A stretch of 60,653 nt of DNA from Gamarada debralockiae (Eukaryota > Ascomycota > Leotiomycetes > Helotiales > Hyphodiscaceae): assembly GCA_002803225.1 (NCBI GenBank), contig NXFV01001302.1, forward strand, positions 1-60,653, in the 5' to 3' direction. The position numbers were made by a program, and so were the translations under genes. The notes beneath the pieces were generated by a model. It was not told the origin of the DNA and made no database searches. It saw nothing but the letters and a program-made list of their open reading frames with translations. Shown piece after piece: positions 11,001-22,226 of this stretch (the stretch's first letter is position 1; every line of letters begins with the position of its first letter).

Positions 11001-12240
11001 AGTAATAACATAAAAGTATTATTTCTTCTATAAGCTTAGCTAGGATAGGGAAATCTAATAGAACTTACAATACTCTTGGATTTTCGTATAGATAGTCGTA
11101 CTTAAGCTTTTAAAGATCTAATACTAAACAAAAGTAATTAGTTAAAGTAAGCGTAAGAGTTGAAGAACAACTAACAAAGCTTTATCTCTCTATACAGAGA
11201 TAACCTAATATCTTCTTTTAAGAGATCTCTATATAATAGCTTTAGAGAGTAGATATAGGTAACCCCTTTAAGGACCTATAACTATTAGTTAAATAGCTTT
11301 TGTATAATAGATAAGCTAGAACCTTTGTAATTATAGTAGCTATCTCCTATTTCTCTAGCTTATACTTTTAGAAGTCTAACTAGAAGATAGAAATATTAAG
11401 ATTTTCTATAATAAGGAATATCTTATTATTATTATAATAGACGTTATAAATAGTAGTAAGGTTAAGATACTAGATAATTAAAATAATCCGGACCTATTAT
11501 TCTAGAATATTAGAGATAGAATATTATTGAATATTAATAAGCTTAAAGTAGAATAATTTATACTTTACTAGTATAACTTTATCTATATAGCGAATATATT
11601 CGTAATTATCCTACGGATCTCTAAGTAAGACTATAAGAATTCTATAGAACGTTCTAGGGAGAGCTAGCTCTATAGCTTACAAGAGAACGCTATTTATAGC
11701 TTTAGAAGCCTCCCCTAAGTGTTTCTAGAGAGAAGTATAAAGTATAGCCTTTACTCTCTTTAGATATTATAGAATTACAGATTAGTTTATTATATCTTCT
11801 GGGTAGACTACTAGTCTACTCTTAATATCAAGATTAGTTTAGTGCCCATATTCTTATATACATAACAAAAAAGGAAGAAGAATTCTGAAGTACAACTTGA
11901 TAAATATAATAATAATACTCTTGGTCACTTGAGAGGGTAAAATTTATTTGATAATACTTACTAATATAGGGAGATTATCTACTTTATATATAAGTTAACC
12001 AGGAGTGCATTTGACTATCATAGAGTTAATAGTTTTATATAAAGTATATACCAGATAGTAACCATCAAAGTTTAGAAGGTAGTCGAGGTTACTAGCATCT
12101 CCTATAGGTAGATCGATAGTATAGATCTTTTCTGTAGAACGAGACTGTACTTTGCTAGTGATCGCAGGCAAAAAGGGACTCAGACAGCCTAATAGCTGAT
12201 CCAAATTCTAGCTGGACAAATCTTATGCTCAGGAGAGAAA
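11000..12240 (-). pseudogene. Unidentified RIP-killed gene, about 400 codons
   Basis: The minus strand begins near 12204 with MDQLLGCLSPFLPAITSKVQ, then KIYTIDLPIGDASNLDYLLN. It continues after a frame change near 11850 with DIKSRLVVYPEDIIN, KHLGEASKAINSVLL, AIELALPRTFYRILIVLLRD, IRYIDKVILVKYKLFYFKL and SYRSLKGLPISTL. Stops are TAG/TAA in Gln/Trp positions. The length and the Ser/Pro-poor, evenly mixed composition indicate a genuine soluble protein. I cannot name a family. It lies directly beyond the LTR-like repeat at 12356-12638. Confidence 0.45.
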
Positions 12241-12355
12241 CTGCAATTAATGCTGAATTCTCACTATAATGTATTTAAAATTATTACTACTACCTATTTC
12301 TCAGGAAGGAATAAGTCTATATTCCTATGCTAAGAAGTATTATTATAGGGCGATA

Positions 12356-12638
12356 TACAAGTATAGCGCTTCCCGATTGCGCTGGGTATTGCACGTGCTC
12401 TTAGTAAGGGATAAAATAAGAACGAAAACTAACGATGTAAAACGAAGGTCATAATGCTCAAATAAACTACAAATTGCAGTAGAAAACGTGGGGAAGAGTT
12501 GTATATGGGTCTAAGTACCCAGCTGTGAAGGCCAAATATGCCCAGCTGGTACATGTCAGACTAGCTAAGCGAGGGTTCTTATAATTGTAAGAACTCTAAA
12601 CCTGAAAATACAAGGCTATAACAATTTTCCCTACTACA
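12356..12638 (-). repeat. LTR-like dispersed repeat, copy 1 (RIP-mutated)
   Basis: In reverse complement this 283-bp segment starts TGTAGTAGGGAAAATTG and ends near ATACTTGTA. It aligns along its whole length with 19594-19869 on the plus strand; shared blocks include CTTAGCTAGTCT, CCAGCTGGGC, CGTTAGTTTTCGTTCTT, TTTTATCCCTTACT and GCGCAATCGGGAAGCGCT. The TG...CA-like ends (the CA mutated to TA here) and 280-bp size fit a solo LTR. No target duplication or second LTR in the same orientation was found, so the class is uncertain. Confidence 0.65.
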
Positions 12639-12662
12639 GCATCCTTTATATATGGCCCGCCC

Positions 12663-15079
12663 TCATCTTTCTAGGAGTTAATATTCCTTCTCCTCCTCCT
12701 TCTTATTTCTATCTATCTTGAAGTTAAATGCTTGTTTTATTGTAGGTTAGAGGTTTTCCGGCAAGTCTTAGTTATAGTAATACTTTCTATTAATAGGCTA
12801 GATGATAGTAAATACCTGTACTATCGACTGTTTTGTCCTCTAAAGAATATCAAAATAGTCCTGCTAAATAAAGTGACTACTACTATTTACAGATAATTTT
12901 TTTCCTTGATTAGTATATACTTGGGCTTACTTGTTTATAGCCTCTTTTTTGTATAGTACTTCTAGAGTTGTAGTATTATACTCCTTGAATCTTACTACTT
13001 ATCTAGTATATAGTATAACTTGCCTTATAGCCTGGCCTTAAGAGCCCTTATTAGGATTCGAATCTTGTCCTCTGACTATAGGAGTAGAGCCAGCTGCCTC
13101 TCTAGTATAAGAAGCTATACTAGTAGTTTGTTATTCTAGAGATATATTAACTAAGAGCAATTGAGATTAATCTTACCAATCTTCAAGGAGGTTCACTACA
13201 CTAAAAAATACTCTATATCAGTATCTCTTGATATAAAAGGAGCTAATCTTATCCCCGCCCTTCTAAAAATCCTGGAGAGGAGTATATATCTTATTAAGAA
13301 AAAGGTATTTAAGATCTTTAGTATCAGCGGAGCTATATCTATATCTTCTAGCTAAAGGCTCCTCTAATCTAGCTATAGTAATTAAGAGAGAAGATAACTA
13401 TATAGGAGCCTTTAAAACCTTGCCTAAATAGTCGTGAAAAGTAGTAATAAGTCGTCTATCTTAATTAGTATCAAAGGTAAATTTTTCGTTAGGCTAAAGG
13501 ATATTAAGTACCTCTAGAACTACTTTTTCTATTATAGCTTAGTCAGGATTCTTTCTTAATTCATCCTTAATCTTTGGGTTCAAGAAGCCCAATCAGTAAG
13601 CAAGACTTGTAATTTATAGCCGACTATATACATTAGGGTATTTACAAACTCAATACACACAAAGCTATAATTATTAATATATAATATCAAAAGAATCTAA
13701 ATAGTTATTTAGAATAGTCATATAAGACAATACGCTCTATTATAGTTCGATAGTACTACCGCTTGATTCTACTCCTATAAAATAGAAGTAATATCGCTAG
13801 TAAAGAGTTGTCTTTTAGGATTTTAGGAGAAGACTACTTAAGATAGTAGCTAGCTACTTTAGATATCGAATTTCTTTAATAAGTGTATAGAGATTTAGTA
13901 TAAGCTCCTCGGTAGTAAGGAGACGCTATATAAGACTGTCCCTCTGGACCTGGTCCGTCACGGCAGGGAAGAGCTCTCTAGAATGTATATACTTTTTAAT
14001 GTATATAAAGTCGGACTTCGAAAGAGCTAGTGCTCTTGACTGTATTGATTCAATAGTAAGAGGATTAGTATCTATTATAGTTACTATGTCATCTCTAATT
14101 ATACCTATTAAGACACTCTTTATAAACTCGATATATTGAGCTATTTCCTATATTACATTAAAGCTAGCTATTAAGAGGGAAATAGCTATATATACTTACC
14201 TTATTATACTTCAAATTTAATAATATATCTAGTGATCCTAGATAAAAAGTTCTCCAGAGGCCTTAAATATAAAGAACAGAGTCTAAGGCATTAATAAGTA
14301 TCCTCTATTTTAATAGCTACTTAAGAAATTGGTTTTAAGAGTTGCTAAGTCTTCCTCGCTAGTATTAAACTCCTAACGTATTATTATTGTAGTAGTAAAG
14401 CTATATATAATAAAAGATTTCACTAGAAGTATATTTTATAGAATAAGAATAATCTTCTTATAGAGTTTCTTTAGTATCTTTTTCAAGATCTTATACTATA
14501 TTAATATAGATAAGGACTTGATTAAATATACTAACTAGTACTATAGAGATCAACTACCTACTACCTTAGATATAGATCAAGATGTTCTTTAGTAGCAAGA
14601 GCCCTATATTACCTGTAAAGGTATTCTAGCTTGACTCTACCTCTAAGGTATAACTATAGTAGATTATCTCTAGAGATCACTTTAAAATTCTCGGCACTAA
14701 TCACTAGCTTCTCTAAGCCTACTTAAAGTTTCGAGTCGTTAATAATAGCAGGAATTCAATACTCTAGTCTTTCTTTAATATATCCTTTACTATCGAAATC
14801 CCTCTTTAACTATACTATAACCCTTCTATTAATCTAGCGGCTTAGATATAGGAAGTCTAAATATATTATCTAGACTTTAGCTAACCTTTTATACTTAGCA
14901 AGCTTATCCCTATAAACTCTTTGCTCTCTAGCAGTAAGAACCTTAGACCTGACACCCTCTATATTAACTATTAGATTGTTTAGGACATTAGAAAGCAGTT
15001 CAGCCTTAAAAGCAAGTGTGATAATACTCCTTGCTAGACCAGTGGTTATATAATCAGATTTTATTTTATTGCTAATCAA
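12663..15079 (-). pseudogene. DUF3723 family protein, nearly full length, RIP-killed
   Basis: The minus strand starts at an ATG at 15079 (MISNKIKSDYITTGLARSI) and runs to a TGA at 12663-12665. Diagnostic DUF3723 blocks are IYLDFLYLSR.INRRVIV, LKRDFDSKGYIKERLEY, IPAIINDSKL, a GRHR-like site reading YRQYRALATKEHLD, and VVDLYST. Further on come SRELFPAVTDQVQRDSLI, LYTLIKEIRYLK, a core near 13500 (ELRKNPD..AIIEKVVLEVL) and a charged C-terminus (KIDRNKKEEEKEY). Roughly 800 codons fits the family; start and end differ by two bases in frame, so an intron or indel lies in the poorly readable part near 14250-14550. Molecular function is unknown. The family is known as recurrent accessory cargo of fungal Starship transposons. 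The stop lies only 25 bp from the LTR-like repeat. Confidence 0.8.
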
Positions 15080-15573
15080 CTAGTTTAGAGGGTCTTAGGG
15101 TGATCAGAACCCCTCCCATCTTGAGGGGTAGGATATTGGATATTAATAGTTACTACCCTAAGGTGAACTTGCGCTGATATTACCTTTCTATCACTATGAA
15201 TACATATTAACTAGTTTCCTATAGAACCTTTATTCTATGATAGTAATTTATTATAGATCTAAGTTCTTACTACAAAACTCGCTTTCCTGCCCCGGACTAG
15301 ATTACAGGTCTCCCGATTCCTAAGAAGAATATTAGTACTTACTATTAGACTTGATTTCCTAGAGGTTCTGAGTTATAGAAAATTTCTATCCTAGATATAA
15401 ACAATCCTCTAGCTAAGACAAAGATAGAAGAGAAGATAACTACTTAAACCCTGTCTTAATTACTTTTAAAGATTAATCCGCCCGATATGATACTAGCTAG
15501 GCCTCTGCTAGTTATAACAATAAAGAAAACGTAACGTAAGTAGGCTCTTGCTATTTAAACAGAGAGTCTATAA
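15080..15573. other. Intergenic RIP-degraded DNA
   Basis: This 500-bp spacer lies between the divergently arranged DUF3723 (minus) and kinase-like (plus) remnants. A plus-strand frame near 15425-15480 may be the upstream part of the kinase-like gene. No promoter element could be singled out. Confidence 0.4.
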
Positions 15574-16280
15574 AAGACGTACATAGCCCTTCGTACTCTT
15601 AAGTATAGTAATAAAGTCACAGTAGCTTATACGCAAAAAGTCCCAGTAGAGATAGTTACTATTAAGAAGCTCTTGTCTAACTATATCAAAGAGCTTATAA
15701 AGTACTAGTATAAGAACTTACTCTTAATTATAGAGGTATATTGATTTAGAGGCGAATTCTTTGTTATTTCGGACTATACAGCAGCTACCTTAAAGTAAAT
15801 TATTACTATCCTATGCCTATTAAAGGAGCTCTATATATCTGCTACCTATTAGTAGGGGAGTTCTTAGTCCTACTTAGTTATTTATCCTACTAATATATAA
15901 AAAGGTCTTCGAAGGTATATAGTATCTATCTAGATTTAGTCTTGTATATACAAAACTTAACAGCTCTAAGGTTTTGTTTATATCAGATAGATATATAAAG
16001 ATAGGTGAGTTAACTCAGCTTATAGGAGAATATTAGTTAATAAACAGTACTTAAGTACACTTTAATGAATACTAACCCACAGAATCAGCCACAGTCTATT
16101 CAATCGGGGTAATTACTATTAAAATAATATAAAATAGTATTCCCCCTAAATTAGATAGGAAGTTCGTTCTAAAGTATCCTAAGTAGTAGTTAGTAGAGGT
16201 ATCTAACTTTCTTGAAGTCACTTTATAGGGCACGCTAAAAAATATTGATAAAGTTAGAGATCTTTTGGCCTATTTCTAAT
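15574..16280 (+). pseudogene. Protein-kinase-like (pseudokinase-type) domain, RIP-killed
   Basis: The plus strand reads ALRTLKYSNKVTVAYTQKV, IKELIKY.YKNLLLIIEVY, FRGEFFVISDYTAATLK, then a catalytic-loop equivalent SLVYTKLNSSKVLFISDRY and IKIGELTQLIGEY, then ATVYSIGVITIKII and GTLKNIDKVRDLLAYF. This is kinase order: hinge, alphaE, catalytic loop, activation-segment start, DxWSxG-like helix F and a closing alphaI. The HRD motif reads YTK and the DFG site reads IGE. RIP explains His-to-Tyr but not the loss of both Asp residues, so the ancestor was probably already catalytically dead. Such kinase-like genes are common in fungal accessory regions. It is transcribed divergently from the DUF3723 remnant. 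Confidence 0.68.
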
Positions 16281-17620
16281 AATATATATATACCTGATAT
16301 CTAGTCTAGAATAGATTCCTCAATTATATCTCGCCAACCATTATAATTCCATTTATAGAACATACTCACTGGGATACTATTGAAAGTCTCAATATACCAA
16401 ATAAGAAAGCCTAGACTTCTAAAATATTAGGGGATTTATTTCACTTTGATATTAGCTATTATAGCCCTATATTTATAATTTAATAGATAAGATATATATT
16501 CTCCCTGACTATTAGAAATAGAGGTATTAGCAGCAGTAGTTCAGTATATTCATTAATATCTGTATTAATATATTGATAATAAGCTATCAGGAAGAGATTT
16601 TCCATCTAGCTTCACTAATTATATAAGTATTTCCTGATACTGACGAATAATTTTTAATGCGCGTGACGCTATACTACATCAAAGCACGTGATTTACAGGT
16701 TTTAAATTATAGAATAACTCAGATATACATCGAATACTATAACCTTCTATTAATTCTATTAATCAGTAGACATACTCAAATTTCGACTTATATTATCAAT
16801 AAAATCATATGACAGGAATTATCTATGTATTCTTGGGTAGTCCCTAGTATGATATTACCTACTAAGTCAGGACTAGTAAATAACGCTAGGGACTTTGGGA
16901 TAACGCTAATAACATAAGAATAATCTAAAAGACTTAAGAGTAATCTAAAAAGCTTAAGGATAACCTGAAAAATTCGACTTATAGATCTTTATAGTAGAAG
17001 CCTATTTAGTATTTTCCTTCTATAATAGATAGCTTCTATTAAGATATATCCCTATAGTAGGCCTTTCGGAGGTCACTAGTAGGAGTAGTCTATTCTCTAG
17101 CCAGGCAATCTTCATCTGGAGATATCCTAAGAATCTTATTTTAAGGAGAGGAGTATAATCTCTAATTCACTTGGCAAGTATATTTAAGTATACCCAACCT
17201 TAGGTCAATTAATTACTATTATTATTATCTAATACCTTAATATTTTCGCTTAATAATATAACCTATATACTATAAGAGATTAAAATCAATATAACCTATT
17301 ATTTAATTATCTATTGCTTTCCTTACTACTAATTTAGAGTTACCTAGATTCGAACTCTAGACAATACTTAATAATTAACTAAGGTACTCGAGATGATTGT
17401 CCACGAGGTAGATACTATACTTAAACATAGACAGTCGATAGCTAACTATACAGATAATAAATACTATAGGCTTGAACGTTACGGTGCCTTGCCTATATAA
17501 ATCAATCTTAACTAATAAGGGAATATTAGAGGATCTTGAAAAATACACAGAGAATAGATAGATTTAAACGTAACCTTATAAGCAAGGAAGACAATGTTTA
17601 CTTTGTAATATAGTAATACA
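16281..17620. other. RIP-degraded DNA with GATAATCTAAAA-type words
   Basis: No gene was recognised. Around 16915-16980 three short repeats of the form AATCTAAAAGACTTAAG / AATCTAAAAAGCTTAAG / AACCTGAAAAATTCG occur. They resemble the dispersed GATNATCYAAA family on a small scale. Confidence 0.35.
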
Positions 17621-17621
17621 G

Positions 17622-17999
17622 TAGAGACTCAGAGGACTAGAGGATATTAATAAAGAAAATAAAGATTTTAAGAATAAGTATAATAATGATTACAACTATA
17701 AGGAAGAGGAGAACAAGTATGATAATGAGGACAGCGAGGATAAGGTTAAGGATAAAGATAAGGCTAAGGGTAATAAGGATAAGGATAAGAGCAAGGATAA
17801 GGAGGAGGATGAGGAGGAGGATAATAAGGAGGATGAGGATGAAGATAAGGAGGTAGAGGAGGAGGATGATAACAATGAGGATAATAGTAGGAAGTAGGAT
17901 TATAAGGATGAGGATAATGATAATAATGATGCCGATGATAAGAGAGATAGAGATTATGAAGATGAGGAGATTGATAGTGATGAGGATAGTATTGAATGA
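17622..17999 (+). pseudogene. Lys/Asp/Glu-rich repetitive ORF
   Basis: The plus strand encodes a highly charged, low-complexity tract (DINKENKDFKNKYNNDYNYK, then KDKDKSKDKEEDEEED, then NEDNSRK, one TAG, DYKDEDNDNNDADDKRDRDY, EDEEIDSDEDSIE and TGA at 17997-17999). The DNA is purine-rich GATAAG/GAGGAT repeats with little RIP damage because CpA steps are rare in it. The long hydrophobic ORF on the opposite strand is a mirror artefact. It may be the acidic tail of a degraded nuclear protein; alternatively it is an expanded microsatellite. Confidence 0.45.
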
Positions 18000-19140
18000 A
18001 GGTAATAGGAATAGTGATAACAAATTTTGTGTATAGCTAGTAAAATGGCGAAGAGAAATTTCTGTGACTATGAGTATGTTGGCGTGTAGGAGAAGTTATA
18101 ATCTCGTATTTTATTTCCTTGGAACCCTATCTAGCTCTATCTCGTGCTTAGTGCCTGCTCTGATCTTATTTCCCGAGTTAGTCTTATCTGTATTAGCTTT
18201 TTCCCCTGCGCCTTAATACCTACTATGGAATCTTGCTTTTCTCTTAACTAAACTGGCCACTTATAGTAAATCGCCTAGATTTTGTAGATGGGGAATACTC
18301 GAAAGGGGGTTTAAGCCGTCTAACTTCTCGCTATCAAATTATAGACCTAGTGTACATTATGTATGCGCTAGTAAAGAGAGTATAAAGAAGTACTTCTATA
18401 AACTTGACTCAATTCTTATAGTTCTACAACTTGCAAAGTCGGGCCATCACGTGATCACTTATTAGAAGAGTCAGAAAGTGGCTTAAATCATTTAAGTGTT
18501 GAAAGTTATATCAAACTTTATTAATTTTCGCTTCCTTAACCATTAGCGCTGTCTCTAAACATTTATCCTTAGCGCTTTATTAGTAGCCTCCAGCTGAACT
18601 GTAATCCTTTCTATATCTCTCTATTTTTCTATCTAAATTAGTAGGCTGAATAACTTTATTATATAAAACAAAACTTACTATTAAGCTCTTTCTTCTCCTG
18701 ACTAAGATTCGTAATGTAATCTGCAGGAAAATAATTAGATACTAAATCTACATGTCGTTTTACGGCAAGCGGGCGATCACCTCCTGCATGAGTGCTATCC
18801 ATTTCAAGCCTATGTGTCCTTTCTAGGTATAATTTTAACCCTATAGTTCTTGTAATCCAAAGGAATATATCTTATATACTATGAAGCGCTGCATTTTCCG
18901 TTTGGAGTGAGTTTATACAATCTGTGACAGAAGTCAATTGAGCTCAATATCAACTAGGACATTAAAAGTAGATAGGAATTGATTGGAACTTTTCCATTAG
19001 GAAGACTCACTAAGGACACCTTATACCATAGGATAAAGGAGCTTAAAAGCCCCAAGTCGAACACTTGGACAGCAGTTATAAGAATTCTTTGCTATTAGTC
19101 CTTATGGAGGTGACGTTAGTATAGTGTTGCGGAACAAACT
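18000..19140. other. Transition from RIP-degraded to ordinary DNA, no gene
   Basis: RIP intensity falls across this stretch; by 18700 base composition is near normal. No frame longer than about 40 codons with plausible composition was found on either strand. Confidence 0.4.
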
Positions 19141-19144
19141 TGCA

Positions 19145-19587
19145 ATGAGAACTACAACAAATGAAGTAGGACCAGCTGCTATTTATGTTATGGCCAGACC
19201 ACTGTGCAAAGATGAAGTCTGTCTTGTGTGAGGGATTAAGCCTAACTCCTATCGCTGCCCCCTTCTCAGCTACCTACCTATATAAATATAGCTTCAAGAA
19301 TTCTATCCTCCGGTCGAATAGCAGTGGGTATCCTCCAAGTCGGATTAATTCTCCTTCCACTCTTCCATGCCTGTCCTTACGCCTCGATTGGGACCTACGC
19401 GGCCAGAGAAAACCTTTACATGTCACCTGATGGTCCAGCGCCTAGCAATACAGCCTACGATGACGCCGCTTTAAACCCGAAGCTAGGATGTACAGCTTAT
19501 ACTATATTGGAAGGGATAGAGTTGATTGAAGAATGCGATACTATTTTTTGGAGATTTTGGAAAACACTACGAACTCGCTTAAAATAG
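19145..19587 (+). pseudogene. 3' part of an unidentified gene, frame-broken
   Basis: Three plus-strand frames overlap: MRTTTNEVGPAAIYVMARPL from 19145, LSLTPIAAPFSATYLYKYSF from about 19230, and from 19324 MGILQVGLILLPLFHACPYA followed by NPKLGCTAYTILEGIELIEE and a basic end (WKTLRTRLK, TAG at 19585-19587). Composition is normal and RIP absent. It may be one gene with introns or small deletions. I cannot assign a family. The final stop is 6 bp from the LTR-like repeat at 19594, so the gene may have been cut by that insertion. Confidence 0.35.
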
Positions 19588-19593
19588 GGGGAC

Positions 19594-19869
19594 TGTAGTG
19601 GGGAAAATTTGTTGTGGCCTTGTTTTTCAGGTTGGAGTGTTTACAATTGCTTAGCTAGTCTAATCACGTGCCAGCTGGGCATAAATGGCCTTCGCAGCTG
19701 GGGTAGCACTTACATACCTAAGCAATCATACACCTCTTTTTCGCATACATTCTGCAGTGCGTTCGAGCACAATGACCTTCGCTTTATGTCGTTAGTTTTC
19801 GTTCTTGTTTTATCCCTTACTGAGAGTACGTGCAATACCTAGCGCAATCGGGAAGCGCTTATACTCGCA
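19594..19869 (+). repeat. LTR-like dispersed repeat, copy 2 (unmutated)
   Basis: The segment starts TGTAGTGGGGAAAATTTG and ends near ATACTCGCA. It matches copy 1 (12356-12638, opposite strand) throughout, differing mostly by the CpA>TpA changes of that copy. The purine tract AAAATAGGGGGAC precedes it, as a polypurine tract would precede a 3' LTR. The repeat contains two CAGCTGGG words 25 bp apart. No matching second LTR in the same orientation was found in the window. Confidence 0.65.
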
Positions 19870-20830
19870 TTTTGCTCAACCACAGTACTCTTTGCATGAG
19901 GCTAAAACCTTGCTTTTGTCGTTCAATCATCCAAAATTAAACCTGCAAACCAGAACCAGCTTACGTGGTTGAAAATCAGGCAAAAAGCCCCCTTCCCTCT
20001 TGAGTGTTAGCGTGGCATGGTGTCTTGCACGAGTGGACTCACCCACTGTTTTAAGAATTCGATATTGCGCCTTCATCAGGTTGTAGCCTGTGGTTCCCTA
20101 CCAACGATATGACTGCAGGAACTGATGAGCTTTGGTTGGCTGAGTTGCATAATAAGGGCAAGATCCTAGTATGTGGATAGGTGAAGTTGGGCGGCTTCTT
20201 TAACCACGAACCCCCTTATCCCAACAGCATCTGATGACGTGGACTTCACTGTGGCGTCATCTCGAGCTTCTAGCATAGCTCAGCGCCACAAGGGTCCCAT
20301 GTACCTATTGACTGAATATGATACGTAGGACAAGCATGAAAGGCGCCTCTATTGATAACCCCCTCCCAAATTAAGCCGCACCAGCATATATTCGCAGTTA
20401 AAGGCGAAGCTGAACAATCTACGTGGACGTTTCCCTTTTCAAGTATGAGGTTGAAGTTTTTCTCACCTATAATAACGTATAAAAAGTGGCTCTGGCGTCA
20501 ATCTCGGCGTTTCAATAACGCATATGTTCGAGGAACATGCTTGCTCTTTCGGCAGCGGCTACCTACCAAGCCTAGGCAGATATGTTGAGTTCGTAATTGT
20601 GGATGAGAAAGGGGAGAAGAGCTATTGAATAAGGGTTCTGAAAATAGCAAGGCAGACTTGACAGTTTTCGAGGGGCCCACGTGTTATGAGGTCATGATTT
20701 GTATGATGTGAAAGCAGCTTAACATTTAGGGAGTAGTGACCCAAGGGCTATATATACAGTGTAGTGAACCTAGTGACTCATGCCCTACTTGACATGAGTC
20801 ACGTGGTTATGACTCAGATGTCTCGTTCCG
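19870..20830. other. Intergenic DNA upstream of the finger gene
   Basis: Ordinary composition, no RIP. Short ORFs on both strands (about 60-80 codons) overlap each other and have no domain, so no gene is called. Near 20780-20820 two GACTCA(T) / CACGTG-containing words (ATGAGTCACGTGG, ATGACTCAGATG) lie upstream of the TATA-like box and are candidate bZIP/bHLH sites. Confidence 0.4.
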
Positions 20831-20839
20831 ATACTCCGG

Positions 20840-20846
20840 TATAAAG
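20840..20846 (+). promoter_or_regulatory. TATA-like box upstream of the C4HC3 gene
   Basis: The sequence TATAAAG follows an ATGACTCA site (about 20810) and lies 280 bp upstream of the ATG at 21124. A pyrimidine-rich stretch (CTTCATTCTTCTTTATCTATC) follows at about 20862, as is typical around fungal transcription starts. This is inference from pattern only. Confidence 0.35.
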
Positions 20847-21123
20847 GGAGCTAGACAGCCCTTCATTCTTCTTTATCTATCTCATCCACCATCTCATTCT
20901 CCGGAATAACACGCTTTGTAATAAGACAGAAGCGGTTACGCAGATTTAAGCGAAGAGACGTCTCGGATTATCAAAGCTGCAACAAAAGCGTCAGAATATC
21001 TCCAAATTGTAAACGAAGAGTTCACAGCTACCCTGTTCGTATCCCCATTTGCATTCTTTCAGTCTGACAGCATAAACATGAAGGCTGACAATTGCAAAAG
21101 CCAACAGACTTTCCCTGCACAAC

Positions 21124-21966
21124 TTGTGGGCGAGAGATTCCATGGCGCAATCCGCCGAGCAACACTCTAGGCTTGCGCCTCAACCCGTTGCACCTAAGTG
21201 GCAGCGGCGGCGACCCACCCTGCTGCTTACAGTTGAGGCGCAAGAATCGGCATCAAGTGGTATTGCCAACGCAGACCCCGGTGCGCAATTACTCGAGCAT
21301 TCGATTATACCTAGGCATCTTCGGCGAGACGTCCGACAGGAGCCTGACACCCTAGCTCAAGCACCCGCCTCAGCAGGTCGAACTTTTCGTCTCCTGGGTC
21401 AGCAGGCCAATCTACCTGAAACATCTATCACTGTAACTTCAAATAATCAAAGCACAAATACGACATCGTCACGCCCTCCCATATCACCCGGCCAGAGCGC
21501 TGGTATATACCGTTGGTCGCCACGGCAACCATATAATCGCTTTGCAAAAGCACTAGATGGACATGAAGACCCAAGAAGATATAGGTCTGTCACAGGACGC
21601 GAAGATTGTTCGATTTGTATAAAACCCATTAGAGACTACAAATATACCGTCAGATGTAATAATTGTTATCAAGATTACCATGACGAGTGTTTGTATGAAT
21701 GGTTCAATTGGTCAAGTGCTTCCCAGCGTTGTGATCAATGGTAAGTTTTTTAGCCTTGAAAGATTATCATTTACTAATGCTGATATTGTAGTTACGCTCA
21801 AGCTTCAAAAGGTGATATAAGAAGATTGAACAGGGCATCGAGTATGAGAGCGACTGATGTTACGAGATTTCAAACCGGAAAAGAGACGATATTAGTTCAA
21901 AAAGAGACTTTAAGTTCAAAGGAGACAGCCTGGCTCGACCTGCAATTCTGCTCAATATACCCATAA
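21124..21966 (+). CDS. C4HC3 zinc-finger (PHD/RING-like) protein, two exons, intact
   Basis: Exon 1 is 21124-21740 and exon 2 is 21792-21966; joining them gives 263 residues (257 if the second ATG at 21142, with ATGGCG context, is used). Residues 1-160 are low-complexity and Ser/Gln/Pro-rich with no visible fold. The finger has C162-x2-C165-x12-C178-x2-C181-x4-H186-x2-C189-x13-C203-x2-C206, a C4HC3 order as in PHD or variant RING fingers. The last Cys codon is created by splicing (TG|T); without the splice the frame ends at Trp-stop and the finger is incomplete. The tail ends ...LDLQFCSIYP. C4HC3 fingers either read histone tails or recruit E2 enzymes for ubiquitin transfer; the sequence does not decide. 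No RIP damage is seen. A mutated homologue with the same intron and spacing lies at 33387-34240. Confidence 0.82.
21741..21791 (+). other. Intron splitting the last finger Cys codon
   Basis: The 51-nt intron has donor GTAAGT, a TTACTAATG branch-like site 16-20 nt before the end and acceptor TTGTAG. Its 3' part (ATTTACTAATGCTGATATTGTAG) is almost identical to the intron in the mutated homologue at 33445-33496, which supports common descent and the splice model. Confidence 0.8.
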
Positions 21967-22226
21967 GCTCTTGTAGTCGACTCAAAGTCGTCTCTGATAC
22001 GCTGGAATTGCTAGCGACTTGAATGACTGTTCCTGATCTCCCCTCTTCCATACACGCTGCGAGATACCTGTCGGCCACATTAAGTCTCAGCCTGAAGTGG
22101 CAAGATCACGACCACAAAAAAGGAACAAGTCCTGCTATTGTAGATTCAGATTTCAGTAGTGCCTTCCAATCCATTTTCAATGACTTTTATGAATTATATA
22201 CACTTGTGAGGTAAGTATATTACCTT
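21967..22226. other. Intergenic segment between convergent genes
   Basis: Both strands carry short open frames here (plus 22023-22214; minus 21860-22078), each with plausible composition but neither with a domain or a convincing start. The plus-strand gene ends at 21966 and the minus-strand 2EXR gene ends at 22227, so the segment most likely holds the two 3' untranslated regions. Confidence 0.4.

Noticed and set aside
17637..18023. 128-codon minus-strand ORF made almost only of Ile/Leu, like a membrane protein
   Set aside because: It is the antisense of a GATAAG/GAGGAT purine tract whose plus strand reads a more sensible Lys/Asp/Glu-rich sequence.
19574..19869. Complete LTR retrotransposon ending at 19869
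   Set aside because: A purine tract precedes the repeat, but no integrase, reverse transcriptase or RNase H frame lies upstream and no same-orientation second LTR is present.
21860..22214. Overlapping ORFs on both strands between the C4HC3 and 2EXR genes
   Set aside because: Each has plausible composition but no domain, and they exclude each other; the interval is best explained as two 3' untranslated regions.
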